From positions 248,001 through 312,000 of the forward strand of contig JACPUU010000001.1 of assembly GCA_016192075.1 (NCBI GenBank): a stretch of DNA of 64,000 bases. Reading direction: 5' to 3'. Shown here one piece after another: positions 8,144 to 16,621 of the stretch. The stretch comes from Bacteroidota bacterium. GTDB taxonomy: Bacteria > Bacteroidota > Bacteroidia > Flavobacteriales_D > Crocinitomicaceae. The translations under genes were made by a program, and so were the position numbers. The stretch's first letter is position 1; each line of letters begins with the position of its first letter. The notes under the pieces were generated by a model, which saw only the letters and a program-made list of their open reading frames with translations, made no database searches and was not told the origin of the DNA.

Positions 8144-9283
8144 ATGAAACTAATAACCATTATTGGAGCGCGTCCCCAGATTATTAAAGCGGCTGCTATC
8201 AGCAGGGCTATACGCAATCACTTTTCAACCCAAATGCATGAAATAATTGTTCACACCGGGCAGCACTACGATGAAAATATGTCTGAGGTATTTTTTGATG
8301 AACTTCAGATTCCCCGGCCGCACTACAACCTCCAGTCGGGTTCAGGGAACCACGGTAAACAAACTGCAAAAATGCTGGAGGGAATTGAAACCGTCATTCT
8401 GACTGAAAAACCCGATGCCGTTTTGGTATATGGAGATACCAATTCAACTGTTGCCGGCGGTCTTGCTGCGTCTAAATTATTGATTCCGCTGGTGCACATT
8501 GAAGCTGGTTTAAGATCATTCAATAAAAGCATGCCTGAAGAAATCAACCGCATTTGTTGTGATCACATGTCAACACTTTTGTTTTCACCCACCCGTCAGG
8601 GCATTGAAAATTTGAAAAGAGAAGGATTTAACCCTGAAAATAAACCACCTTATACCATTGATAATCCACACGTATATCATTGTGGCGATATTATGTATGA
8701 CAATTCGCTTTATTTTTCAGAATTGGCTTCAGGCCGTTCAATTTTGAAAGAGCTGGATTTAAAACCGGGGTTTATTTTGTCAACTATTCACCGCAATAAT
8801 AACACCGATGATCCGGTCCGCCTTTCAGCTATTTTTGATGCGCTTATTTCGATAACTGAGATCTACCAGGTTCAGGTTGTATTACCGCTTCATCCGCGCA
8901 CGCGCAAAATGATGGAGGTGAATTTGAGCGTTGAACTTCAGCAGCGCCTGAACAGCAGCACCCGTATCAAAATCATTCCGCCGGTGTCATTTTTAGATGT
9001 CATTGCACTTGAAAAAAATGCCGGAATGATTGTTACAGACAGCGGAGGCGTTCAGAAAGAAGCATTTTTCTTTCAGAAACCCTGTATTATTTTAAGGCCT
9101 GAAACAGAATGGGTAGAAATTGTTGAAAATGGAAACGCCATACTCTGTGATGCTGATAAAAAGCGCATTCTGGACGCCTGCAATACGTTTCATCAGAACC
9201 CCGGGTTGAACTATCCGCCCTTGTTTGGTGACGGAAAAGCAGCTGAATTTATTTGTAAAGAAATACTCAACCAGCTTGGATGA
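8144..9283 (+). CDS. wecB: UDP-N-acetylglucosamine 2-epimerase (non-hydrolysing)
   Basis: This enzyme interconverts UDP-GlcNAc and UDP-ManNAc, supplying ManNAc units for surface polysaccharides. Family landmarks in 379 residues: the N-terminal GARPQ motif (8-12), GDTNSTVAG (97-105), HIEAGLRS (118-125), PEEINR (131-136), and the UDP-binding TDSGGVQKEA segment near residue 295. The length is normal. The stop overlaps the next gene's ATG by 4 bp (ATGA), so translation is coupled to a deacetylase-like gene, which supports a role in a polysaccharide pathway. Confidence 0.95.
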   Translation: MKLITIIGARPQIIKAAAISRAIRNHFSTQMHEIIVHTGQHYDENMSEVFFDELQIPRPHYNLQSGSGNHGKQTAKMLEGIETVILTEKPDAVLVYGDTNSTVAGGLAASKLLIPLVHIEAGLRSFNKSMPEEINRICCDHMSTLLFSPTRQGIENLKREGFNPENKPPYTIDNPHVYHCGDIMYDNSLYFSELASGRSILKELDLKPGFILSTIHRNNNTDDPVRLSAIFDALISITEIYQVQVVLPLHPRTRKMMEVNLSVELQQRLNSSTRIKIIPPVSFLDVIALEKNAGMIVTDSGGVQKEAFFFQKPCIILRPETEWVEIVENGNAILCDADKKRILDACNTFHQNPGLNYPPLFGDGKAAEFICKEILNQLG

Positions 9284-10563
9284 TATCTGTTTTCTGTGAA
9301 CATAGCACCCCAAGGCTGCGCTACGTGCTCGACTTCTGCTTTGTGCAGCGGGGCTTTGAATACCAGGTTATCTCTGATACCACAGCCTGGTCCAAAATAC
9401 GTGCTCTGAGAATCAATTATTCACACCATGCTATTCCTTGCGATTACCTGATAAAACCGCATGACCTTTTGTTTGAAGAAGGTGTTCGTGAAGACATTCA
9501 GATCACTGCGGCTGACACTGAAATCAGGATTGATGGTATGACCGATGAGCTGGCACTCATTTTCCGGTTTCTGTCACGGTATGAAGAGTATCTGCCGCAT
9601 GAACGGGATGCGCATGACCGCTACATGTCATCCAATTCTGAACTGGTTAAACTGAATTTGCATCACCAGCCGGTTGCAGATCAGCTGAACAAAAAAATAT
9701 GGAATAAACTCGGGCTTGATTACACACTTGTTGAAAGTGGTTTTGAATGTGTTCCGTCATTTGATATTGACGTGGCCTGGGCCTACAAACACCGTAAACT
9801 GGGCCGGTCAATTGGTGCTGGTATTACAAACGGTAAATTGCGTGAACGGCTTCGTGTACTTGCCGGCAAAGAAAAAGATCCGTACGATACCTATTCATAC
9901 ATCACTGAAATATCAGCAAAGGTGAACCGCATTATTTGCTTTGCCTTGTTGGGTGACTGGTCTAAATACAATAAAAATATTCACTGGAAAAATGAGGCTT
10001 ACGGTTCACTGATCAGGGGACTAAACGCCACGGGCGGAATGGGTATACACCCCTCTTATGAGGCACATTTGAATGCAGCAAAACTGCAGGAGGAAATGGA
10101 ACGCCTGGAACATATTGTGGGGCATGAAATTGTTAAAAGCCGCCAGCATTTTCTGCGACTCAGAATTCCTGAATCGTATGAAATTCTCATCAGCAAAGGA
10201 ATTCAGCGTGATTTTACCATGGGGTATGCAGACAATACCGGTTTCAGAGCGGGTACATCCTTTCCGTTTTATTTTTTTAACCTCCGGTCAAATGAGGCCA
10301 CTCCTTTACTGGTGTTTCCATTTGCTTACATGGACGGGGTTTTGAAAGATCAGTTAAAAATGAGTCCTTCAGCTGCCAAAGAACATGTCAAGGATTTAAT
10401 TGACAGCGTAAAAAATGTGGGCGGTGTTTTTATGTGTATCTGGCACAACAGCTCTATCAACGACCTTGGTGAATGGAAGGGGTGGAAGGATGTGCTGGAC
10501 TATACCATGAGCCTTGTGGAAAAAAATGATTTCTCTGGTTTTGATGAAGATTTTTTTGATTAA
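9280..10563 (+). CDS. polysaccharide deacetylase-like protein (DUF7033 type)
   Basis: The protein has 427 residues and no signal peptide, so it is cytoplasmic. The N-terminal 120 residues resemble the DUF7033 domain often fused to polysaccharide deacetylases in this phylum. The second part carries PSFDIDVAW (159-167, with the Asp pair of the deacetylase fold), GIHPSYEAH and a late GYADNTGFRAGTS-type segment seen in these proteins. A NodB-type metal site is suggested but not complete by eye. It overlaps wecB by 4 bp and probably acts on a precursor sugar or polysaccharide made from WecB product; this last point is inference from linkage. Confidence 0.75.
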   Translation: MISVFCEHSTPRLRYVLDFCFVQRGFEYQVISDTTAWSKIRALRINYSHHAIPCDYLIKPHDLLFEEGVREDIQITAADTEIRIDGMTDELALIFRFLSRYEEYLPHERDAHDRYMSSNSELVKLNLHHQPVADQLNKKIWNKLGLDYTLVESGFECVPSFDIDVAWAYKHRKLGRSIGAGITNGKLRERLRVLAGKEKDPYDTYSYITEISAKVNRIICFALLGDWSKYNKNIHWKNEAYGSLIRGLNATGGMGIHPSYEAHLNAAKLQEEMERLEHIVGHEIVKSRQHFLRLRIPESYEILISKGIQRDFTMGYADNTGFRAGTSFPFYFFNLRSNEATPLLVFPFAYMDGVLKDQLKMSPSAAKEHVKDLIDSVKNVGGVFMCIWHNSSINDLGEWKGWKDVLDYTMSLVEKNDFSGFDEDFFD

Positions 10564-10582
10564 CCCCTTATTTTCTGGTTAT

Positions 10583-11695
10583 ATGAAATACAGCCCGGTG
10601 CTGCTCTTTTTTTGTTTTTTGTCTGCCGGTTGTGTTCGTCATCAGCAGCAAAATTCTGCCAGCAGTAAAATAGCAGAAATCCACGATACCGTTGTGGTAA
10701 AATATGCAGAGGGGTTTGATGTAAATTATTATGACGGTTACCTTGCACTTATTTCGCATTCGATCCGGCAAAATTCTTTTTTTGCAGATACGCTGTTTCT
10801 GCAGACAGACCCGCTTAAGGCAGATTCGTCTATGTCATACCTGAGCCGTAATCTGAACTCAATTGCCTGTCAGTCTTCAACCCACATTGCTTTTCTGGAC
10901 CTGCTGAATGAACTGGATGTTGTAACCGGTTTATGTGGTATGGAATATATTCAGAATGTTGCAGTACATGAAAAATTACAAAAAAACGGTACCCTGGAAA
11001 TTTGCCCCGGTGAACAGGTTTCAATAGAGGCGCTTCAAAAGCTGAATCCTGATTTGTTTTTGATTTATCCGTTTGAAACTACCGGCAAAGAAAAATACAA
11101 CGCCAGCGGAATCACGTCTTTTTACATTGCAGAATACCTTGAAACAACAGCGCTTGCGAGGCTTGAGTGGATAAAACTTTTTGGTGTGCTGATGAATAAA
11201 GTTAACGAGGCAAATGCGTATTTTGAAAAGGTAGAAACGGAATACCTGCAGTTAAAAAGAGCACCTGTTGACAGTGCCCGCACGTTTATTTTAAACTTAC
11301 CGTTCAAAGACAACTGGCACATGCCCTCGGCCAATTCACTGGTTGTAAATTTGTTTGAAGATGCGGGGCTGAGGTATTATTATCCTGAAACAGGTTTAAC
11401 TGAAAACGACTTACATTCCAAAGAAGCTGTTTGGAATGATGCCCTGTTTGCAGATTATTGGATTATTATGGCCAGCAGACCGGCTGGTTTTTCAATGGCT
11501 GACCTGGTGGCAGAAGAGCCTGCGTATGCCGGTTTTAAAGCTGTTATTCAGAACCAGGTTATTTTCTGCAATACAGCCACCAGCAATTATTTTTCAAGCG
11601 GTATTGCTGAGCCACAGGTAATGCTCAAAGATATTTTGTTTGCCACCGGGCAGTTAGAAGATCATGAACCGGAGTATTTTTTTCTTTTGAACTGA
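10583..11695 (+). CDS. ABC transporter substrate-binding lipoprotein (FecB/BtuF-like)
   Basis: The protein has 370 residues starting at the ATG at 10583, chosen because it begins a lipoprotein signal (MKYSPVLLFF..., lipobox SAGC, Cys17); the frame is open further upstream but inside the previous gene. The mature part has the two-lobed helical-backbone binding fold of the iron-siderophore/B12 class: SRNLNSIACQSSTHIAFLD-type start, a VTGLCGMEY segment and EQVSIEALQKLNPDL, matching the usual 'P-D-L' strand. The permease and ATPase of the same system follow. The ligand (siderophore, haem or cobalamin) cannot be told. Confidence 0.88.
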   Translation: MKYSPVLLFFCFLSAGCVRHQQQNSASSKIAEIHDTVVVKYAEGFDVNYYDGYLALISHSIRQNSFFADTLFLQTDPLKADSSMSYLSRNLNSIACQSSTHIAFLDLLNELDVVTGLCGMEYIQNVAVHEKLQKNGTLEICPGEQVSIEALQKLNPDLFLIYPFETTGKEKYNASGITSFYIAEYLETTALARLEWIKLFGVLMNKVNEANAYFEKVETEYLQLKRAPVDSARTFILNLPFKDNWHMPSANSLVVNLFEDAGLRYYYPETGLTENDLHSKEAVWNDALFADYWIIMASRPAGFSMADLVAEEPAYAGFKAVIQNQVIFCNTATSNYFSSGIAEPQVMLKDILFATGQLEDHEPEYFFLLN

Positions 11696-11756
11696 TAGCA
11701 TTTGCAATTGAAAGGGAGTATTGGCGCTTTCAGAAAGGTATGTCAGTGGTATTGAT

Positions 11757-11764
11757 TAAATTTG
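11757..11764 (+). promoter_or_regulatory. -7 promoter box TAAATTTG before the permease
   Basis: TAAATTTG matches TAnnTTTG and lies 19 nt before the permease start at 11784, in the 88-bp gap after the binding-protein gene. The permease and ATPase may therefore have their own transcript. Confidence 0.45.
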
Positions 11765-11783
11765 AAAACACAGGTACCGGAAT

Positions 11784-12788
11784 TTGAAAATCAAGGCAGA
11801 CATACTTTTACTACTTGCAGGCTTGCTGCTGATAACGCTGCTTTTTGGTTTAAACCTGCTGATTGGTGATGTGCACATTCCCTGGTCTGATATAACAACA
11901 CTGCTCAGCGGGGGTGAGGTAGAACAAAAAACCTGGTCATACATTGTTGAAAGCCGTTTAAACCGCTCGGTGGCGGCTGTTTTTTCAGGGGCAGCACTGG
12001 CTGTAGCCGGAATTATTTTACAGGTTTATTTCAGGAATCCGCTTGCCGGGCCGGGCGTATTAGGCATCACATCCGGTGCTTCACTGGGTGTGGCATTTGT
12101 TATTTTGGGCGGTGCCGGTGCCGCGTCAATTGCCGGTGGTATTGGTATTATTGCTGCCGGAATTATAGGAGCCATGGCTGTGCTGGCCTTACTTATGTTT
12201 GTTTCACGTTTTGTTCACAACCCCGTTACTTTACTGGTGCTTGGATTAATGTTCGGCTATTTTACGTCAGCCATAATCAATGTACTTTTTCTGTGGGCCA
12301 ACCTGGATGATACCCGTGAATATGTGCTTTGGGGGCTTGGAAGTTTTGAAGGCATTTCAACCGAAAACCTGATTGTTTTGGTAAGTGTTATTGGTTTGTT
12401 TTTACTCATGGCCGTTTTTTTGATCAAACCGCTGAATGCCCTGGTGCTGGGTTCTGAATATGCTTCGTCGCTGGGCGTTAATCTGAAAACCACCAAACTG
12501 CTTGTAATTAGCATTACCGGTGTGCTTGCAGCAGTTGTTACCGTTTATTGCGGCCCCATCAGTTTTATTGGTGTTGCGGTGCCACAGCTGGTTCGTATTT
12601 TGTGGACTTCAAAAAATCATACGGTCCAGATTCCGGCTGTTATAATACTGGGCGCCATACTGGCATTGTTGTCTGATATTACGGTGCGCCTTTCAGGCAA
12701 TTCACTGCCCTTAAATACCGTAACCGCTTTAATTGGTGCACCTGTGATTATTTATACCATTATAAAACTGAACAAACGCCTTGCTTGA
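11784..12788 (+). CDS. FecCD family ABC transporter permease
   Basis: The protein has 334 residues and about ten transmembrane segments, the usual size for a BtuC/FecCD permease that moves a siderophore or corrinoid across the inner membrane. Landmarks include RLNRSVAAVFSGAALAVAG near the start, NPLAGPGVLGITSGA, and PISFIGVAVPQLVRI in the second half. The start is TTG at 11784; no ATG fits the first membrane segment better. It overlaps the ATPase by 8 bp, so the two are translationally coupled. Confidence 0.92.
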   Translation: MKIKADILLLLAGLLLITLLFGLNLLIGDVHIPWSDITTLLSGGEVEQKTWSYIVESRLNRSVAAVFSGAALAVAGIILQVYFRNPLAGPGVLGITSGASLGVAFVILGGAGAASIAGGIGIIAAGIIGAMAVLALLMFVSRFVHNPVTLLVLGLMFGYFTSAIINVLFLWANLDDTREYVLWGLGSFEGISTENLIVLVSVIGLFLLMAVFLIKPLNALVLGSEYASSLGVNLKTTKLLVISITGVLAAVVTVYCGPISFIGVAVPQLVRILWTSKNHTVQIPAVIILGAILALLSDITVRLSGNSLPLNTVTALIGAPVIIYTIIKLNKRLA

Positions 12789-13488
12789 GTTAAAAGACAT
12801 AACGGTAGCTGTTGGTGAACGCAGGTTATTTGCGGTTAAATCACTGGTGCTGCAAAAAGGCATGATTGCATTAGTGGGCCGTAACGGCTCAGGTAAATCA
12901 ACATTCATCAGAACAATTCTGGGTGAACACGCTGATTTTTCAGGTACCGTTTTAGTAGATGGAAAGAACCCAGAAAGCCTGTCAGCCTTGCAAAAATCAC
13001 GACTGGTTTCTGTGGTTTATTCCCGCCCTCGGATTTTTGGAAATCACACCGTTTTAGATGTGCTGGCATTGGGCCGGCTGCCTTACCAGAACCTGTTTTC
13101 GAAAATTTCAGCTGCTGATTTGCATGTGATAGATCAAATGGCCGGTTTGCTTAAAATTAAAGACTGGTATGCCAAATCATTTAACGTATTGAGTGATGGA
13201 GAAAAGCAACTGGTAATGATTGGGCGTGCCCTGGTGCAGGACACACCTTTGCTGCTGATGGATGAACCAGCTGCTTTTCTGGATGTGGTAAACCGTTTTG
13301 AATTGTCTGTATTACTGAAAAAAATTGCAGATGAAACAGGCAAACTCATTATATGCTCCACACACCAGCTCGACAGGGTTGAGAAAGATTGTGACGGTGT
13401 TTTACTGCTGGCTGATGAGGAGCTTAAATTACTGACCGACAGCAGTAATTTTTTGAAAACAATTAACGCATCATTTGGTATTTCATGA
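12781..13488 (+). CDS. ABC transporter ATP-binding protein (FecE/BtuD-like)
   Basis: This is the 235-residue ATPase of the importer formed with the two upstream genes. Walker A is GRNGSGKS (33-40), the signature is LSDGE (137-141) in place of the canonical LSGGQ, Walker B is LLLMDEP (157-163) and the H-loop His is His195. At the Q-loop position the sequence reads VVYSRPR (78-84), so the usual glutamine is missing. The start is TTG at 12781, giving MLELKDI at the N-terminus and an 8-bp overlap with the permease. A GSCFA gene follows with a 4-bp overlap. Confidence 0.9.
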   Translation: MLELKDITVAVGERRLFAVKSLVLQKGMIALVGRNGSGKSTFIRTILGEHADFSGTVLVDGKNPESLSALQKSRLVSVVYSRPRIFGNHTVLDVLALGRLPYQNLFSKISAADLHVIDQMAGLLKIKDWYAKSFNVLSDGEKQLVMIGRALVQDTPLLLMDEPAAFLDVVNRFELSVLLKKIADETGKLIICSTHQLDRVEKDCDGVLLLADEELKLLTDSSNFLKTINASFGIS

Positions 13489-14420
13489 AGTTCAGAACCG
13501 AGGTAAATTGTGTTGCAAAACCTGACTTTATCACTTACAGAACGCAGATGCTTTCTGTGGGATCCTGCTTTGCTGATGAAATCGGGCTGCGGCTTAAATC
13601 GCTTGATTTTTCCATTTACACCAATCCGTTTGGGGTTATTTTTAACCCGGTTTCAATAGCAGCAGCTCTTAAGAATGCGGTGGATGAATCGAATGACGCA
13701 GATTTTTTCCTGGAGCGTGACGGATTGTGGTTTAATCACGCTTATCACTCTCAGCTAAATGCCGCTTCAAAAGCTGGGTTGATTGAAAAAATAAGCCAGG
13801 TAAATGTGGTTGTAAAGCAGCATTTGCAGCAAGGGAATTTACTGGTACTGACTTTTGGTACAGCCTGGGCTTACAGGCATTGTGCCACCAATACGGTGGT
13901 AGCCAATTGCCACAAAGTTCCGCAGCAGCATTTTTCAAAGGAGCTGCTTGAACTGGATGCATTGAAAGCCATGTATACCGGTTTGTTTCAGCAACTGTTT
14001 GCAAAAAATCCGGGACTGAAGATACTTTTAACCGTTAGCCCGGTGCGCCATGTCAGGGATGGGTTGCATGAGAATAACCTGAGCAAAGCCATTTTGCTGT
14101 TGCTTACTGATTTTTTGGTGAAACGGTTTGAGCAGGTGTGTTATTTTCCGGCGTATGAACTTGTTACCGATGATCTCAGAGATTATCGGTTTTACAAGGA
14201 AGATTTGATTCACCCAACAAAACAAGCGGTGGATTACGTGTTTGAAAAACTGGCTGAAACGTATTTTTCAGAAAAAACAAAACAGGGCGCTGACCTTCAA
14301 AAATCAATACTCCAACTAAAAGGACACCGCAGTATAACAGAACCTTCCACTTCAAATGAAGGGGTTGAGAATAAAGTGGCTGAATTGACAAAAGCATTCA
14401 TGGATCTTAATCTGAAATAA
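13485..14420 (+). CDS. GSCFA domain protein (SGNH hydrolase-like)
   Basis: The protein has 311 residues and shows the family name motif GSCFA (26-30), followed by NPFGVIFNP, LTFGTAW and PVRHVRDG, the conserved blocks of this Bacteroidota-enriched family. GSCFA proteins resemble SGNH esterases, with Ser27 as the likely nucleophile, but no substrate is established. No signal peptide is seen. The ATG overlaps the importer ATPase stop by 4 bp, so it is co-translated with the transporter; a direct functional link is not known. Confidence 0.9.
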   Translation: MKFRTEVNCVAKPDFITYRTQMLSVGSCFADEIGLRLKSLDFSIYTNPFGVIFNPVSIAAALKNAVDESNDADFFLERDGLWFNHAYHSQLNAASKAGLIEKISQVNVVVKQHLQQGNLLVLTFGTAWAYRHCATNTVVANCHKVPQQHFSKELLELDALKAMYTGLFQQLFAKNPGLKILLTVSPVRHVRDGLHENNLSKAILLLLTDFLVKRFEQVCYFPAYELVTDDLRDYRFYKEDLIHPTKQAVDYVFEKLAETYFSEKTKQGADLQKSILQLKGHRSITEPSTSNEGVENKVAELTKAFMDLNLK

Positions 14421-14421
14421 A

Positions 14422-14931
14422 ATGAAAAAAAGTTTTTTTGCAATGATAGCTGTATGTTTTAGTGTGCTGACGGCGTTGGGTGGAACGCCGGCAAAAAGGA
14501 CACCGGTTGTGACAACCTTGATTATTGTACGCCATGCTGAAAAAAACAATGAAACCGATACCACCACGTTAACCCCTGCCGGGTATGACCGTGCAAACAG
14601 GCTTGCGCAACTATTGGTGAATACTGAATTGGCGGCAATTTATACAACGCCTTACATTCGTATGCGGCTGACAGCTGAACCAACTGCGAAACAAAAAAAT
14701 CTGCCAATACTGGATTATACGCCGCATGAAATCAGTGAAACAGATCGCATCATTTCAACCCATACCGGCAAAACGGTGTTGGTTGTAGGGCATGGTAATT
14801 CCATCCCGGCTATCATTAATCAGTATTGCGGTACACAGCTTGAAAATCTGAGCGGTTATAACGATGTATTTATTGTGAGTATTCTGAATGCAAAGGCATC
14901 ATCAAACCGGTACCTGCACTTTTTTTACTGA
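14422..14931 (+). CDS. exported histidine phosphatase family protein
   Basis: The protein has 169 residues with an N-terminal signal (MKKSFFAMIAVCFSV...), then a short histidine phosphatase domain. The catalytic motif is RHAE (37-40, His38), the second arginine lies in TTPYIRMR (75-82), and the second His is in VVGHGNS (His124). This is the minimal SixA/phosphoglycerate-mutase-like form. The exported location suggests phosphate release from small periplasmic substrates, which is inference. It starts one base after the GSCFA stop, so it closes the importer operon; its 3' end overlaps the convergent hydrolase by 7 bp. Confidence 0.88.
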   Translation: MKKSFFAMIAVCFSVLTALGGTPAKRTPVVTTLIIVRHAEKNNETDTTTLTPAGYDRANRLAQLLVNTELAAIYTTPYIRMRLTAEPTAKQKNLPILDYTPHEISETDRIISTHTGKTVLVVGHGNSIPAIINQYCGTQLENLSGYNDVFIVSILNAKASSNRYLHFFY

Positions 14932-15830
14932 TGTGCTAAAATCAACTCACTCATTTTCTCCAATGCCGGCCGGTAGGTTTCAATGCCGTGTCCTACCTGA
15001 TTAAATACAAAGGTGTCTTTCAGTGTACGAATGTGTCTTTGTGCATTGGCAATGGATTTTTTGTAGGGGAAAAGGGTGTCGTTATCACCTTCAAGCAAGT
15101 AAGTAGGTACAGCCACCCGGTTGAGTTCTTCACGCATGTAATACGGTTTTTGCGTTTTGTCTTTGTAGCGTGTCAGTGCCATGCGTTCAAATTCCACGAT
15201 TAAAGTCTCAGCTGTTGCGTTCAGCTGATGATTGGATTTGCAAAAGACAGCGGCGTTCAGAAATTTCAGAATGTTTTTTTCAGACGGAAACAAAACCGGA
15301 AGCAGGTTAGCCCTTAGGTTTTTCCATTTGAGAGAGAAAGGCTGCAGGCATCCCGGGTTGAGTAAAAAAGCGGCATGAACACGTTCAGGTGCTGCCAGTG
15401 CCAGTTTCATGCATACCAGGCCACCAAAGGAAGCGCCGGAAATAAACGTTTTTTCAAGTCCAAGCTGGTCCATAACCTCACAAGCCCAGTGTCCATAACC
15501 GGATGATTTGATGGCGGGTGAATTTCCGTCACTGGGGTTGGGCTGGCCATTGGTTTCAACCAGGTAAATTTTGTTGTGTCTGAGCAAATAATCCAATCCG
15601 CAGTCCAGGTCCCAAAAAAGGGGAGAGGTTCTGAAGCCGGGAAAAATAAGCAGGGTATGTGCGGCGTTCTCCTGACCTAAGGTCCAAACAAGGGTCTTTC
15701 CCAGTGATGTGTTTATTTCCAGCGGTTGATAGGTACGATTGGTCAGCTTTTCAAGCCGCGCTACCCAGCCGTTAAACCAGGCAATATCCGTTTCGGGATT
15801 TTTGAAAGAAGAGGTTCGCACAATTTTCAT
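14925..15830 (-). CDS. alpha/beta hydrolase
   Basis: The protein has 301 residues from the ATG at 15830; a TTG three codons upstream lies in the promoter box and is less likely. The nucleophile elbow is GASFGG (132-137, Ser134), the acid is probably in LLEGDND near residue 250 and the base in QVGHGIE near 280, giving a complete Ser-Asp-His triad. There is no signal peptide. It is divergent from a TetR regulator with a palindrome between them, so it is the likely regulated target. The substrate is unknown. Confidence 0.88.
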   Translation of the reverse strand: MKIVRTSSFKNPETDIAWFNGWVARLEKLTNRTYQPLEINTSLGKTLVWTLGQENAAHTLLIFPGFRTSPLFWDLDCGLDYLLRHNKIYLVETNGQPNPSDGNSPAIKSSGYGHWACEVMDQLGLEKTFISGASFGGLVCMKLALAAPERVHAAFLLNPGCLQPFSLKWKNLRANLLPVLFPSEKNILKFLNAAVFCKSNHQLNATAETLIVEFERMALTRYKDKTQKPYYMREELNRVAVPTYLLEGDNDTLFPYKKSIANAQRHIRTLKDTFVFNQVGHGIETYRPALEKMSELILAHQ

Positions 15831-15836
15831 AAAAAA

Positions 15837-15844
15837 CAAAATTA
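15837..15844 (-). promoter_or_regulatory. -7 promoter box for the hydrolase
   Basis: On the minus strand this reads TAATTTTG. It directly abuts the palindrome at 15845-15860. Confidence 0.5.
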
Positions 15845-15860
15845 TAGTACAAATGTACTA
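15845..15860. promoter_or_regulatory. candidate TetR operator
   Basis: TAGTAC-AAAT-GTACTA is a perfect 6-bp inverted repeat in the 71-bp gap between the hydrolase and the TetR gene. The half-site GTACTAAT (15855-15862) recurs at 15876-15883, exactly 21 bp or two helical turns away. Bound repressor would cover the hydrolase promoter. Confidence 0.6.
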
Positions 15861-15889
15861 ATAATTAGGTTGTGTGTACTAATTTTTTG

Positions 15890-15897
15890 TATTTTTG
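15890..15897 (+). promoter_or_regulatory. -7 promoter box TATTTTTG for the TetR gene
   Basis: TATTTTTG matches TAnnTTTG with a TTG 18 nt upstream (15870-15872). It ends only 4 nt before the ATG at 15902, so the mRNA would be nearly leaderless. Confidence 0.45.
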
Positions 15898-15901
15898 TTT
15901 T

Positions 15902-16531
15902 ATGAACAAAACCAAAAGACAAATTCTGGACACTGCGCTGGCCTTGTTTAATAAGCGGGGACTGGCCCAGGTAAGTTTACGCACTATAGCTGACGAGCTG
16001 CAGATCAGTCCCGGTAATCTGACCTATCATTTTAAACGCCGTGAAGAGATTGTAGAAGTACTTTATTATGAATTTGTGGCAGTTGTGGACGAGCGTTTTG
16101 CAAAAATAAATCCGTCAGAAGTTAGTTTGCGTCTCATTTTTGAGTTGATTTCCATTCTTACAGAAACCCGTTTAAAATATAGCTTTCTGATGCGTGACTT
16201 TATTTCACTGGTAGCTGAAAATCCTTCCATTAAGAAACATTACGCTGCTATAATAGAGAAACGGCGCAGGCAGTCTCTTTTCTTTTTTGAAAAACTCATT
16301 GAACAAAAGGTCCTTCGTGCGGCTGAACTGCCTGATGAATATGTCTTTTTGTATGAACGAATTCAGATTCTTGGTAATTTCTGGATCACATCAGCCGTTA
16401 TGCAAGGTAATAAACTGACTAAAGCTGCTGTTGAACGCAATTTTGAAATGATTGTGCAGGTGGTTTATCCGTATCTGGCATCCAAAGGTCAGAAAGAATG
16501 GAAAAAGCTTACGGCTGCGTCAAAAGGCTGA
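15902..16531 (+). CDS. TetR/AcrR family transcriptional regulator
   Basis: The protein has 209 residues from the ATG at 15902 (an upstream in-frame ATG at 15872 would put the promoter box inside the gene). The N-terminal helix-turn-helix (about 4-50) has the family pattern: ALFNKRGLAQVSLRTIADELQ-like start and GNLTYHFKRREEI. The helical C-terminal domain (about 60-205) would bind an unknown ligand and dimerise. It probably represses itself and the divergent hydrolase through the palindrome between them. Confidence 0.92.
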   Translation: MNKTKRQILDTALALFNKRGLAQVSLRTIADELQISPGNLTYHFKRREEIVEVLYYEFVAVVDERFAKINPSEVSLRLIFELISILTETRLKYSFLMRDFISLVAENPSIKKHYAAIIEKRRRQSLFFFEKLIEQKVLRAAELPDEYVFLYERIQILGNFWITSAVMQGNKLTKAAVERNFEMIVQVVYPYLASKGQKEWKKLTAASKG

Positions 16532-16553
16532 ACCTGAAAAAGGGGCTGAAATA

Positions 16554-16585
16554 AAAAATCCGCGAACCAAATTCCGCGGATTTTT
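16554..16585. terminator. bidirectional intrinsic terminator
   Basis: An 11-bp perfect stem (AAAAATCCGCG with CGCGGATTTTT, 10-nt loop) lies between the convergent TetR and PKD/T9SS genes and has a T-tract on both strands. Confidence 0.88.
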
Positions 16586-16602
16586 CAGCAAAGAAACCAA
16601 AC

Positions 16603-16619
16603 TCCCGAAACGATCGGGA
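16603..16619. repeat. TCCCGA...TCGGGA hairpin motif
   Basis: TCCCGA (16603-16608) pairs with TCGGGA (16614-16619). It is one of three CCCGA/TCGGG hairpins in the window (also 27054-27069 and 30347-30367). Confidence 0.4.
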
Positions 16620-16621
16620 TA

